A stretch of DNA of 24,484 bases from JACKAL01 sp964400355 (lineage in GTDB: Bacteria > Bdellovibrionota > Bdellovibrionia > Bdellovibrionales > JAGQZY01). The translations under genes and the position numbers were made by a program. The notes under the pieces are model-generated. The model was not told the origin of the DNA, did not search any database, and saw only the letters and a list, made by a program, of their open reading frames with translations. Location: contig CAYNTO010000034.1 of NCBI GenBank assembly GCA_964400355.1, forward strand, positions 1-24,484. The letters are read 5' to 3'. Of this stretch, positions 7,203-15,427 are shown in pieces; position 1 is the stretch's first letter, and each line of letters opens with the position of its first letter.

Positions 7203-8383
7203 AAGCGGCCGCGCCAGCGGCGTCATCACAATATAAATCTCAAGTGGGGCATTTTCAGTTGAATGCCAAGCACGGAAACGCGCGTGCAGCCACATTGCAA
7301 ACCGCACACGGGGAAATTAAGACTCCCGTTTTTATGGCTGTGGGCACGCGTGCAACGGTCAAAGCGATGGATCCCAAGGAACTGGAAGACATGGGTTGCC
7401 AAGTGGTATTGGGAAACACCTATCATCTACATTTGCGTCCCGGTGAGGAGACTATCGAAAAATTGGGCGGCCTTCACAAATTTATGAACTGGCACAAACC
7501 CATTCTCACCGATAGCGGTGGATTCCAAGTATTTTCCCTGGCCAATTTGCGCAAGATCACGGAAAAGGGCGTGGAGTTTCGTAGCCACATCGATGGTACC
7601 AAATATTTTATTAGCCCTGAAAAGAGCATGGACATTCAAATGGCTCTTGGTTCCGACATCATCATGGCATTTGATGAGTGTACGCCGTGGCCCGCCACCG
7701 AAAAACAAATCGTGGATTCCATGGAGCTCACTCTGCGTTGGCTTCATCGCTGCAAAGAGCACATGACTCGCAAGGAAAGTTTGTTGTTTGGAATCGTGCA
7801 GGGGGGGCTTCACTACGAATCGCGCATGAAGAGTTTGGAGCAGATCACCTCCGTGGAGCTTCCAGGTTATGCTTTGGGTGGCTTTAGCGTGGGGGAACCC
7901 ATTGAGCAGATGCACGAACTGGTTAAAAAAGTTGCACATCAACTTCCCGAGAACAAGCCGCGCTATCTTATGGGAGTGGGCACTCCGATCGATCTGCTCA
8001 TTGCGATTGATAGCGGTATCGACATGTTTGATTGTGTACTTCCCACCCGTGTGGCGCGCAACGGCACGCTTTACACCTCTCAAGGTAAACTGAGCATCAA
8101 GCGCACGGAATACAAAGAGGATCCGACGCCGCTCGATCCACAATGTGCCTGCTACACGTGCAAAAACTTCTCAAAGGCCTATTTGCGCCATCTGTTTTTG
8201 ACCGGCGAGATTTTAGGTTCACGACTGAACACCATCCACAATTTGTTTTTCTACTTTCGACTGATGGAAGGCGCTCGAACTGCCATTGAAAACGGCACGT
8301 GGAGCGAGTATCGAGACACCTGGATAATGCGATTTGTTAGTCGAACAGCAAAAAACGAAAGTGCTGCCTTGATTCCGTATTAA
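7190..8383 (+). CDS. tgt: tRNA-guanine transglycosylase
   Basis: Tgt exchanges guanine at wobble position 34 of GUN-anticodon tRNAs for preQ1, the step before QueA. Asp108 in ILTDSGGFQVFSL is the catalytic acid/base. Asp281 in GIDMFDCVLPTR is the nucleophile that binds the ribose. Cys319, Cys321, Cys324 (CACYTC) and His350 (NTIHN) are the zinc ligands. The 397 residues exceed the usual 375 because of about 20 extra N-terminal residues, rich in Ala, Ser and Gln, before GHFQLNAKHGNARAATL. The ATG at 7190 overlaps queA, so the gene is probably translationally coupled. A later non-ATG start cannot be excluded. Only 35 bp separate it from yajC, and that gap holds a stem over the yajC ribosome site. 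Confidence 0.95.
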   Translation: MGPLEAAAPAASSQYKSQVGHFQLNAKHGNARAATLQTAHGEIKTPVFMAVGTRATVKAMDPKELEDMGCQVVLGNTYHLHLRPGEETIEKLGGLHKFMNWHKPILTDSGGFQVFSLANLRKITEKGVEFRSHIDGTKYFISPEKSMDIQMALGSDIIMAFDECTPWPATEKQIVDSMELTLRWLHRCKEHMTRKESLLFGIVQGGLHYESRMKSLEQITSVELPGYALGGFSVGEPIEQMHELVKKVAHQLPENKPRYLMGVGTPIDLLIAIDSGIDMFDCVLPTRVARNGTLYTSQGKLSIKRTEYKEDPTPLDPQCACYTCKNFSKAYLRHLFLTGEILGSRLNTIHNLFFYFRLMEGARTAIENGTWSEYRDTWIMRFVSRTAKNESAALIPY

Positions 8384-8389
8384 ATCAGT

Positions 8390-8417
8390 GATTTCCTCTC
8401 GGCTTTTGGAGGAAATC
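8390..8417 (+). promoter_or_regulatory. Hairpin sequestering the yajC ribosome site
   Basis: GATTTCCTC (8390-8398) and GAGGAAATC (8409-8417) are perfect 9-bp complements with a 10-nt loop. The right arm contains nearly the whole Shine-Dalgarno GGAGG (8408-8412), 6 nt before the yajC ATG at 8419. The left arm begins 7 nt after the tgt stop, within the footprint of a ribosome terminating on tgt. Confidence 0.6.
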
Positions 8418-8418
8418 T

Positions 8419-8766
8419 ATGATCAATATATTGGCGTCCCTTATTCTCCCACTCGCGCAGGCACAGGCCACGGCCCCAGCACCTGCAGCTGAATCTCCAA
8501 ACTGGATGATGCAGATGTTTCCCATTATCGCGATGGTGTTTATATTTTACTTTCTGATGATTCGTCCGCAGATCAAAAATCAAAAAATCAAGCAGCAGTT
8601 CAATTCGCAACTCAAGCGTGGCGATGAGGTTTTGACATCCAGTGGAATCTTCGGAACTATAGAGGGTCTGACGGAAAAGTTCATTACATTGCAAATCGCT
8701 GACGGCGTTAAAATTCGCATTCTTCGTGATCGTGTGATGGCCCCGGTAAAAGAGGAGAAAAAATGA
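8419..8766 (+). CDS. yajC: Preprotein translocase accessory subunit YajC
   Basis: A small inner-membrane protein that joins SecD and SecF in the accessory complex of the SecYEG translocon. Its 115 residues are the normal length. A short N-terminal Ala/Pro/Gln-rich stretch is followed by one membrane span (about residues 30-48, ending at MIRPQIK) and a cytoplasmic domain with the family pattern LKRGDEVLTSSGIFGTIEGL. GGAGG at 8408-8412 supports the ATG at 8419, but that site lies in a 9-bp stem. Its TGA overlaps the secD ATG by 4 bp (ATGA), so secD translation is coupled to it. Confidence 0.96.
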   Translation: MINILASLILPLAQAQATAPAPAAESPNWMMQMFPIIAMVFIFYFLMIRPQIKNQKIKQQFNSQLKRGDEVLTSSGIFGTIEGLTEKFITLQIADGVKIRILRDRVMAPVKEEKK

Positions 8767-10451
8767 TAGAGAGCTTGCGCGCGAGATTGATCGTCTCGCT
8801 TCTAGTCGTAGTGATCGGGGTAATTTGGGTAATACCCAACTTTGTGGACACTTCTAAAATTTGGTGGCCGACAAAAGACAAATTGAACTACGGCCTCGAT
8901 ATCCAAGGTGGATTGCATCTCGGACTGGGCGTGGATACCAAGACCGCCATGCGGGAGCAAAGCAACAAACAAGCTGCCGCCATTAAATCGGGTCTCAAAT
9001 CCGAAAAGAATCTCGATGCCGAAGTGGAAGTGATCGATCCGGAAAAAGTGCACCTCAGAATCAAATTCGCAGGTCCTGCAAAGCCTGTTGAGGAGTACCT
9101 GGATTACGCTCATCGCACCACAATACAAGTATTGAGTTCTGCAGACGGCGTTGTGGAGACTCAGTATTACGAAGCCTATCTCACCCAGTTTATGAAAAAC
9201 CTTATCGAAAAAGCGCGCGAAGTGATCGCAAACCGTATCGATGAATTTGGCGTGGCCGAACCGAGCATCACGGTTCAGGGCGAAAATCGCATCATCGTTC
9301 AACTGCCGGGCATTAAAGACACTGAGGGTGCTAAGGCACTTATCAATCGTACAGCAAAACTGGAATTCATGATCGTCGATACTTCCGTCAATATGGAAGA
9401 GCTGCAAGGTTGGATCACCACCGCTGAGAAAGAGGGAAAATTCGCTCTCGGTCAGGACGATATTCGATACACGGCATACTTAGAGAAGCTCAACGAAGCA
9501 TTAAAAGCCAAGCTGCCAAAGAACACTTTGTTGCGTTTCCAAAAGGCCGACAATTCGAAAAATCTGGAAACTGGCAAAGTGCCTTATGTGCTCAAACACG
9601 ATGCTATGATGACCGGTGCCGATCTGGACAATGCGTACACTTCTCAAGGCCAATCGGGTGAGCCGATCGTGTCCTTTCAGTTCAATGATCGCGGCGGAAA
9701 AGAGTTCGGTGAGCTCACAACGGCCCACAAAGGGGAGTTCATGGCCATCGTTCTCGATGGAGTGGTGCAGTCCGCGCCACGCCTCAAGTCGGCGATCGTG
9801 GGCGGTAGCGGTATGATTGAACTTGGGTTTGGAAACTACGAGCAGCAGCTCAAAGAGGCTAACTACTTAAGCATGGTTCTCCGCTCCGGTGCGCTGCCAG
9901 TCAACTTAGAGCCACTCGAAGAGCGTGTGGTGGGGCCGTCACTGGGCGCAGACTCAGTGGCGCAAGGCCGTCAAGCCACGATCTATGCCATTCTGTTTGT
10001 GTTTATTTTTATGATTGCCTACTACCGCGTGTTCGGAATTATTGCCGATATCGCTGTGGCAGCGAACCTGGTTCTGCTGTTTGCGGCGCTGTCATCGCTC
10101 AAAGCGACGATCACTCTCCCAGGAATTGCGGCGATTGCTCTGTCTATCGGTATGTCGGTGGATGCCAACATTATTATTTTTGAACGTGTGCGCGATGAAC
10201 TGCGCAAAGGCTCGAGCATTGTGGCGGCAACGCGCGATGGGTTTGCCCGTGCATTTTGGGCGATCTTTGATTCCAACATCACCACCATCGCGACTGCGGT
10301 GATTTTGATGTACTACGGAACAGGGCCGATTCGCGGTTTCGCCGTCAACTTGATTATTGGTCTGCTGATTTCCATGTTTACCGCCATCTTTATGGTGCGC
10401 GCGATGCTGGAATTCTTCCTGGTGAGACTCAAACTAAAGATCAATCTCTAA
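8763..10451 (+). CDS. secD: Protein translocase subunit SecD
   Basis: SecD works with SecF as a proton-driven motor that pulls translocating proteins out on the periplasmic side of SecYEG. The 562 residues show an N-terminal membrane span (about 8-25), the D1 motif YGLDIQGGLHLGLGVD (43-58), a large periplasmic P1 head, and a C-terminal block of five spans. GMSVDANIIIFERVRDELR (from residue 463) carries the conserved Asp of the proton path, and AVNLIIGLLISMFTAIF is near the end. It overlaps yajC by 4 bp and lies 12 bp before secF, in the order known from E. coli and many other bacteria. Confidence 0.97.
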   Translation: MIESLRARLIVSLLVVVIGVIWVIPNFVDTSKIWWPTKDKLNYGLDIQGGLHLGLGVDTKTAMREQSNKQAAAIKSGLKSEKNLDAEVEVIDPEKVHLRIKFAGPAKPVEEYLDYAHRTTIQVLSSADGVVETQYYEAYLTQFMKNLIEKAREVIANRIDEFGVAEPSITVQGENRIIVQLPGIKDTEGAKALINRTAKLEFMIVDTSVNMEELQGWITTAEKEGKFALGQDDIRYTAYLEKLNEALKAKLPKNTLLRFQKADNSKNLETGKVPYVLKHDAMMTGADLDNAYTSQGQSGEPIVSFQFNDRGGKEFGELTTAHKGEFMAIVLDGVVQSAPRLKSAIVGGSGMIELGFGNYEQQLKEANYLSMVLRSGALPVNLEPLEERVVGPSLGADSVAQGRQATIYAILFVFIFMIAYYRVFGIIADIAVAANLVLLFAALSSLKATITLPGIAAIALSIGMSVDANIIIFERVRDELRKGSSIVAATRDGFARAFWAIFDSNITTIATAVILMYYGTGPIRGFAVNLIIGLLISMFTAIFMVRAMLEFFLVRLKLKINL

Positions 10452-10463
10452 GAGGAAACTATC

Positions 10464-11399
10464 ATGAAAGAAAACAAATTTAGCGATTACGGCAATTACG
10501 ATTTTATGAAGCTGGCTCCTCTAATGGGTGCGATCTCTGCTATCACCTTCATAGTGGCGCTGTTCTTTATTTTTACCAAAGGGTTCGACTACGGTATTGA
10601 TTTTGCCGGTGGTACGGAAATCCAGGCCAAGTTTGCCCAGGCTCCCGATGTAGAAAAGATCAGAACTCAACTCGAGGCCGCTGGTGTTCAGGGCTTGTCG
10701 GTGCAATCTTTTGGCAAAGCGGAAGACAACGAAGTTTTAATGCGCATGCAGCAGCCCAAAGCGGAATCGGATTCAGACGCCAATAAAATGAATCAGCAGC
10801 TGATTGCCACGGTCACTGAGGTGCTCAAAAAAGATTTGGCACTGCCAGAGGATGGAATTCGCCGCGTCGATTCCGTAGGTCCGCAGGTGGGAAGTGAACT
10901 TAAGAATCAGGCTTTACTCTCTGTGTTTTACTGTCTTCTCGTTATTCTTATCTATGTGGGTTTGCGCTTTGACTTTAGATACTCTCCCGGTGCGGTGATC
11001 TGTTTGTTTCATGACACCGTCGTGGTGTTGGGGATATTTTCGGTTCTCGGTCGCGAGATCAACATTCAAGTGCTTGCGGGTATTTTGACTCTTATCGGAT
11101 ATTCCATCAATGATACCATTGTTGTGTACGATAATATTCGCGCCAACGAGCCCATTTACCGCGAAAAAGGATTAAACTTTGTCATCAACCGCTCGATGAA
11201 CGAAATGCTGGTGCGTACGATTTTGACCGGCTGTACAACGATCAGCACCTGCGTGTTTCTTTATGTATTGGGCAGTGGTGTGATCCAAGACATCGCCTTT
11301 ACCTTATTGGTTGGTGTGTTGCTAGGTACGTACTCCTCGATTTATGTGGCCTCTCCATTGATTCCCATCACTGAACGCTTCATGAAAAGATTTGTTTAA
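10464..11399 (+). CDS. secF: Protein translocase subunit SecF
   Basis: Partner of SecD in the translocation motor. The 311 residues include one N-terminal span (about 16-38), the D1-like motif DYGIDFAGGTEIQAKF (42-57), a periplasmic domain, and five C-terminal spans. GYSINDTIVVYDNIRAN and the conserved SMNEMLVRTILTG/TTISTCVFLYVLGSGVIQDIAFTLLVG region are present. AGAGGA just upstream supports ATG 10464. The recJ start follows 8 bp after its stop. Confidence 0.97.
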   Translation: MKENKFSDYGNYDFMKLAPLMGAISAITFIVALFFIFTKGFDYGIDFAGGTEIQAKFAQAPDVEKIRTQLEAAGVQGLSVQSFGKAEDNEVLMRMQQPKAESDSDANKMNQQLIATVTEVLKKDLALPEDGIRRVDSVGPQVGSELKNQALLSVFYCLLVILIYVGLRFDFRYSPGAVICLFHDTVVVLGIFSVLGREINIQVLAGILTLIGYSINDTIVVYDNIRANEPIYREKGLNFVINRSMNEMLVRTILTGCTTISTCVFLYVLGSGVIQDIAFTLLVGVLLGTYSSIYVASPLIPITERFMKRFV

Positions 11400-11407
11400 A
11401 AAAATCT

Positions 11408-13153
11408 ATGAACACTGACCTCACTGTGGACATTCAGACGCCAAACGAGCGCTGGAAAGACATTCCGAGGTCAGTGCAAGCGTTCCTCGAGCTGCGCGGC
11501 TTCAGCGACTACGCTGACGCCTTGGAGTTTCTTAATTTTTCTTTAAAAGATTTGGCCGATCCTTTAACTCTTAAGGGCATGGACGTGGCCTTGGAGCGAT
11601 TCACACGCGCTCACAGCTCGCAAGAGGCGATATGTGTGTACGGCGATTTCGATATGGATGGCACCCCGGCCACCGCGCTCTTAGTGCGGGCCCTCAAGGG
11701 GTTGGGGTTTAAGAACGTCTATGCGCTTCAGGCCGATCGCCACAAAGATGGCTATGGTTTTCACCTCGATCTCGCCGATGCGGTTATTAATGCTCACGGT
11801 GTGAGTTTGTTTATAACTTGCGATGTGGGCATTACAGATGTGGACACCGTGCGCGAATTGCAGGCGCGCGGTATCGACGTGATTGTCACCGACCATCACC
11901 AGGAAAAAGAAGTACTTCCTCCCGCGCTCGCGGTGATCAATCCCAATCAAAAAAATTGTTCCTCCGGCCTTGGTCATTTGTGTGGTTCAGGTGTGGCATT
12001 TTATGTGATTATGGCTCTCAATCGTCGATTTCGCGAAAACGGTTTATGCGCGGCAGGTATCGACATCAAAAAACTTCTCGATTGTTTCGCTATTGCAACG
12101 ATTGCCGATTTAGTTCCGCTCAAAAGAGAAAACCGAATTTTGGTCAAGCATGGCCTCAAGGTTCTTGAGCAGTCCGAGATGTTGGGTATCCGCGCCCTTA
12201 TGCATGCCCTCGGACTGAACAACAAATCTTTAAGCCCGAGTGACGTCGGCATTCGCCTTGTGCCAAAACTCAACTCACTGACTCGCATGGGTGGAGACAT
12301 CGTCCCACTGGATTTATTTTTAGTGGAGAATCCCGAGGAAGCTACGGCGCTTGCGCAAAAAGCCCTAGAGGTGAATGATCTGCGCGTGCGTTCGTTAAAA
12401 AAGGCGGAGCAAGAACTCAAGACCCATATTGAAGAGTGTAAAACGACTTCTTTTTTTTGGTCCTACTCACCAACCTTTCACAAGGGACTGGTCGGACTTC
12501 TGGCTTCACGAGTAGTGAACGACACTCAAAAAACAGCGTTTGTCGGTGCGCTGCTCAGTGATGGAGAGACCATTGTGGGTAGCGCCCGCACCAGCGACGT
12601 GAACGGCCACAACGTATTTGCGGCTTTAAGTGCGTGCGAAGCAGCGCTCAATAAATTTGGTGGGCATCCACAGGCTGCGGGGTTTGAATTGAGCGTGCAC
12701 AATGTGGAAAAATTTTGCCAACAGTTAAACGCTTATTTCCAATCGGAGCCGCGCCAAGAAGTGCTGGCCGAAAAGTACGATATGGTCGTGAGCGTGCGTG
12801 ATGCCAAGGAATTTTTGCAATGGACGGATCGGTTAGAGCCGTTCGGCGTTGGTTTTAGTGCGCCGATATTTTGTTTTAAAAAAGTGATCGTTTCGAATGT
12901 TAAGCCGTTAAAAGGTGGCGAGCACTTTCGCCTTTCTCTGCGGGATTCCACAGGAGAAAGTTTGGCGGCGGTTCTTTTTAGTTATCGTGGTGAACCTATC
13001 TTAGAGCAATGTGAGTACACACTCACGGGTGAAGTGCAGTGGAATGAATTTCGCGGCAACCGTACGGCGCAGTTTATGGTTTCTCGACTCACGCTGTGTG
13101 AGGAGGGACGAGCAAGTGTGCCGTCGAATTTGGAGAAACCTCTCCCTTTGTAG
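11408..13153 (+). CDS. recJ: Single-stranded-DNA-specific exonuclease RecJ
   Basis: A cytoplasmic 5'-3' single-strand DNA exonuclease used in recombination, base-excision and mismatch repair. The 581 residues match E. coli RecJ (577). DHH-superfamily metal motifs are in order: YGDFDMDG (78-85; Asp80, Asp82, Asp84), CDVGIT (Asp139), and TDHHQ (Asp162-His163-His164). The DHHA1 motif GGHPQAAGF starts at 418, and the last 100 residues fit the OB-type domain. Gly-Thr-Pro replaces the more usual Gly-Thr-Thr after motif I. Only 8 bp separate it from secF, and no Shine-Dalgarno is evident, so coupling is likely. It is the last gene of the operon. Its stop faces the stop of the convergent DUF366-like gene, 9 bp away. 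Confidence 0.95.
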   Translation: MNTDLTVDIQTPNERWKDIPRSVQAFLELRGFSDYADALEFLNFSLKDLADPLTLKGMDVALERFTRAHSSQEAICVYGDFDMDGTPATALLVRALKGLGFKNVYALQADRHKDGYGFHLDLADAVINAHGVSLFITCDVGITDVDTVRELQARGIDVIVTDHHQEKEVLPPALAVINPNQKNCSSGLGHLCGSGVAFYVIMALNRRFRENGLCAAGIDIKKLLDCFAIATIADLVPLKRENRILVKHGLKVLEQSEMLGIRALMHALGLNNKSLSPSDVGIRLVPKLNSLTRMGGDIVPLDLFLVENPEEATALAQKALEVNDLRVRSLKKAEQELKTHIEECKTTSFFWSYSPTFHKGLVGLLASRVVNDTQKTAFVGALLSDGETIVGSARTSDVNGHNVFAALSACEAALNKFGGHPQAAGFELSVHNVEKFCQQLNAYFQSEPRQEVLAEKYDMVVSVRDAKEFLQWTDRLEPFGVGFSAPIFCFKKVIVSNVKPLKGGEHFRLSLRDSTGESLAAVLFSYRGEPILEQCEYTLTGEVQWNEFRGNRTAQFMVSRLTLCEEGRASVPSNLEKPLPL

Positions 13154-13162
13154 CAGAGGCTT

Positions 13163-13717
13163 CTAAACGCCGCGCACTTTATAGGTGGCGTCCAAAATAT
13201 CTTTCCATTCAGTCACCAGCCGTTTCATCAAAGCCACTGCCACCAGTTTGGGCTCCGCGTTCAAATCGGAGAGTGCCGCAGTGGGGATGGGTGTTCCATC
13301 ATTATTTACGTTGATGCCGACGTGAATGAGCACAGAATTAGTAGAGCGGGTGGCGATGGAGATGTTGAGCTTTTTACCTTTGTAAAAAACATCGTCGCCG
13401 CTTCTAGAAAAGTGGCCCGTGGTCGTTCCATTTTCTAGCTCATCAATGATCATTTGTGCGAACAAGCGTTGCAACACGACCGCAGTGGCCAACTGGACGT
13501 CGAACAGCTCCACTACGAAGTGCAGCATGGATGCTGCACGTATAGCATGTCCACCGCGCACGTCTTCGCCATCAACCATCTCTTCAAAATTCACGTCGCA
13601 GGGGCCGATCCAGGCAACGACCGAGTTGCCGAGCACACCGTACTCAAGATAATTGCGCAGAGGAGCGAGTTGCTTTCCGCTGTAAGGGATAATTTTATCA
13701 TCGAAGAAGTAATTCAT
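13163..13717 (-). CDS. DUF366-like protein, partner of queC
   Basis: A 184-residue soluble protein without signal peptide or membrane segment. The N-terminal segment reads YSGKQLAPLRNY..GVLGNSVVAWIGPCDV (Cys40), then MVDGEDVRGG and MLHFVVELFD. With SIATRSTNSVLIHVGINV further on, this is how I remember DUF366 (PF04017); I could not run a profile search. The function of that family is not known to me. Conserved Cys40, Glu45, Asp49, Glu51, Asp52 and His66 could form an active site. Its ATG lies 2 bp after the queC stop, so the genes are coupled, which points to a role in 7-deazaguanine/queuosine metabolism or another use of the QueC product. That link is inference. Confidence 0.8.
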   Translation of the reverse strand: MNYFFDDKIIPYSGKQLAPLRNYLEYGVLGNSVVAWIGPCDVNFEEMVDGEDVRGGHAIRAASMLHFVVELFDVQLATAVVLQRLFAQMIIDELENGTTTGHFSRSGDDVFYKGKKLNISIATRSTNSVLIHVGINVNNDGTPIPTAALSDLNAEPKLVAVALMKRLVTEWKDILDATYKVRGV

Positions 13718-13719
13718 AG

Positions 13720-14466
13720 TTATCTCACAATCTCATGGAGCGAAACGCCATTTTCTTCGGCGGCACGCTGCAATCTCAGGCACGATTCGCAGTCCATGCA
13801 CCACTGTTCGCGCCCATGATAACAAGGCCATATGTCCGACAGGTATAGCTCGTTTTTAAGACCCACGCTTAAGATTTCGGTCTTCATCATATTTTGCGTG
13901 AAACACAATACTTCCACTTTGTTTTGAGTGGAAAAAGAAAATGAGTGCTTGAGCGCATCCTGAAATTCTTGGGAATTATCTGGAAAGGTGCTGGCCTCTT
14001 CCAAGTTGAATCCGGGCACTACAAAGTGGGCGTCTAAACCCTCGGCGTAACCCGCAGCGATGTTGAGGAAGATTCCATTGCGGTTCGGGACCCACACTTT
14101 TGCAGCGGTGGTACTGCTGCTAGTGATGGAATTGAGGTCGATGTCGTTTCTGGTGGGTACAGTCATCGTTGATGAAACGAGGGACGTGGAGGTAAAGTCT
14201 CTAAAGAAAGTAAGATCCACAACAATGTGGCGCACTCCATATTTTTCACACAAATAACGTGCGCTTTCTACCTCGCGCGCGCGCGCCTTTTGACCGTAAT
14301 CAAAGGTGATCGCAGCAGCAATTTTATATTTTTGCCGCGCTAACAAAAAGTTCACGGTGGAATCGAGCCCGCCAGATAAAAGAACGACACATTTATCCAT
14401 GCCTGGTTCATAGCTCAGGACGTCGTGAGGGACAATGAGTTTTAAATCGAACTGAGAAAATGACAC
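13720..14466 (-). CDS. queC: 7-cyano-7-deazaguanine (preQ0) synthase QueC
   Basis: QueC converts 7-carboxy-7-deazaguanine to preQ0 using ATP and ammonia, supplying the precursor that Tgt (7190-8383) later inserts into tRNA as preQ1. The PP-loop ATP-pyrophosphatase motif SGGLDST is at residues 31-37, WVPNRNGIFLNIAAGYAE is typical of QueC, and four C-terminal cysteines (215, 223, 226, 229; WCMDCESC) are the zinc site. The 248-residue frame opens with GTG at 14466, overlapping the upstream stop by 1 base. ATG at 14400 would give a 226-residue protein that begins, as most QueC proteins do, just before the P-loop. Neither has a strong ribosome site, and the extra 22 residues are unexplained. queD, queE and preQ0 reductase genes are not in the window. 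Confidence 0.93.
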   Translation of the reverse strand: MSFSQFDLKLIVPHDVLSYEPGMDKCVVLLSGGLDSTVNFLLARQKYKIAAAITFDYGQKARAREVESARYLCEKYGVRHIVVDLTFFRDFTSTSLVSSTMTVPTRNDIDLNSITSSSTTAAKVWVPNRNGIFLNIAAGYAEGLDAHFVVPGFNLEEASTFPDNSQEFQDALKHSFSFSTQNKVEVLCFTQNMMKTEILSVGLKNELYLSDIWPCYHGREQWCMDCESCLRLQRAAEENGVSLHEIVR

Positions 14467-15359
14467 TATTTTGTGGACGTGCTTCTAGAAAAATAATAGC
14501 TCGCACCGCTGATCATAAGGCTGATGGTGAGAAATACGCTTAAAAGCATCCAGGCGGTGGCTCGAAAGTCATCTTGCAAATAAATAGCTGGCGTGACGTA
14601 AAATGCAATTTGACGAATCTGGCTAGAAATATTGATGACAATTGGTATCACCAGAACTGTAGACCCATCTGGTGCCACCGACTCAAACGGCGGTAGCGCA
14701 AGATTGGTCACCACCGTTTCATTTACCGGAAGTTTAAAGTTATTTAAGCCAATAGAGCCTTCCAGCCACTGCAATTTTTCATCGATGTAGCTTGAGCCAA
14801 TCAAAGTGGGCTTTGATGAGATATCGTAAGAGTAAATCACCCAATTGAGGGGGATAGTGAGATGAATGCGCTTAATGATCGAGCGGTAGAGAGCAAACAT
14901 CACGGTGTGGGTTTTAATCGATTTTTTTGAGATCGGAAAATCCAGTATCCAGGTCATTTGTAAGCGATCGTGTGCGGCTGCAGTTGTAAACAGTTGCGGA
15001 ATCGCCGTATTGCCAATTAGACCCGGAGGCAATCCTAGCGGCATTCCACTGTTTGGAGTCAACGGTTCGATGTGATCCTTTTCGACGATTTGTATTCCGT
15101 TGATACCGTTGGGTGCAAAATGACTCTGTAAGAATGCCGCATCTTTTTTTTCTGCGTAATAACGCTCGAGCAAACCGCGAACTGTGTCCAGCCTATCAAA
15201 TGCTTTATGGTGAACGTGTTCGACCATTTTCGCGAGTGCCTGGCGTGTTTCATTAGCATGGGACGAGGGAGTGTGTTTGAAGTGCACATACGCCGCGGCC
15301 GTGTAGAAGAGCAGATTCAATAGTAATCCGAGAACGATAAGGTGTTTGCGTGACCGCAT
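14466..15359 (-). CDS. Two-span membrane protein with extracytoplasmic sensor-like domain (paralogue B)
   Basis: A 297-residue protein with a basic N-terminus and a first span (about 7-26, LIVLGLLLNLLFYTAAAYV). About 235 residues outside the cytoplasm follow, then a second span (about 266-289) and only some ten residues after it. This is the layout of a Cache/CHASE-like sensor with the cytoplasmic output domain missing. The extracytoplasmic part starts with a long helical stretch (ETRQALAKMVEHVHHKAFDRLDTVRGLLERYY). It resembles the protein at 16827-17726 in architecture, length, N-terminal pattern (MR....I..G.L.N...Y) and the IRQ(I/L).F..(T/L)P motif before the last span. I do not recognise the family. 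It overlaps queC by 1 bp and follows the repeat protein by 68 bp. No clear ribosome site precedes its ATG. Confidence 0.72.
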   Translation of the reverse strand: MRSRKHLIVLGLLLNLLFYTAAAYVHFKHTPSSHANETRQALAKMVEHVHHKAFDRLDTVRGLLERYYAEKKDAAFLQSHFAPNGINGIQIVEKDHIEPLTPNSGMPLGLPPGLIGNTAIPQLFTTAAAHDRLQMTWILDFPISKKSIKTHTVMFALYRSIIKRIHLTIPLNWVIYSYDISSKPTLIGSSYIDEKLQWLEGSIGLNNFKLPVNETVVTNLALPPFESVAPDGSTVLVIPIVINISSQIRQIAFYVTPAIYLQDDFRATAWMLLSVFLTISLMISGASYYFSRSTSTK

Positions 15360-15427
15360 GATTTAGAGTGTCTATGGGCCGAGAGACGGTCAAGGGAAAC
15401 ACTATTTTGCCTAGTCGCACAACAGAG

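Noticed and set aside
7427..8143. A 238-codon minus-strand frame inside tgt
   Set aside because: It mirrors codon bias of the conserved Tgt frame and encodes no recognisable protein.
8802..9407. A 201-codon minus-strand frame inside secD
   Set aside because: Antisense shadow of SecD, with a His/Phe/Cys-rich product and no ribosome site.
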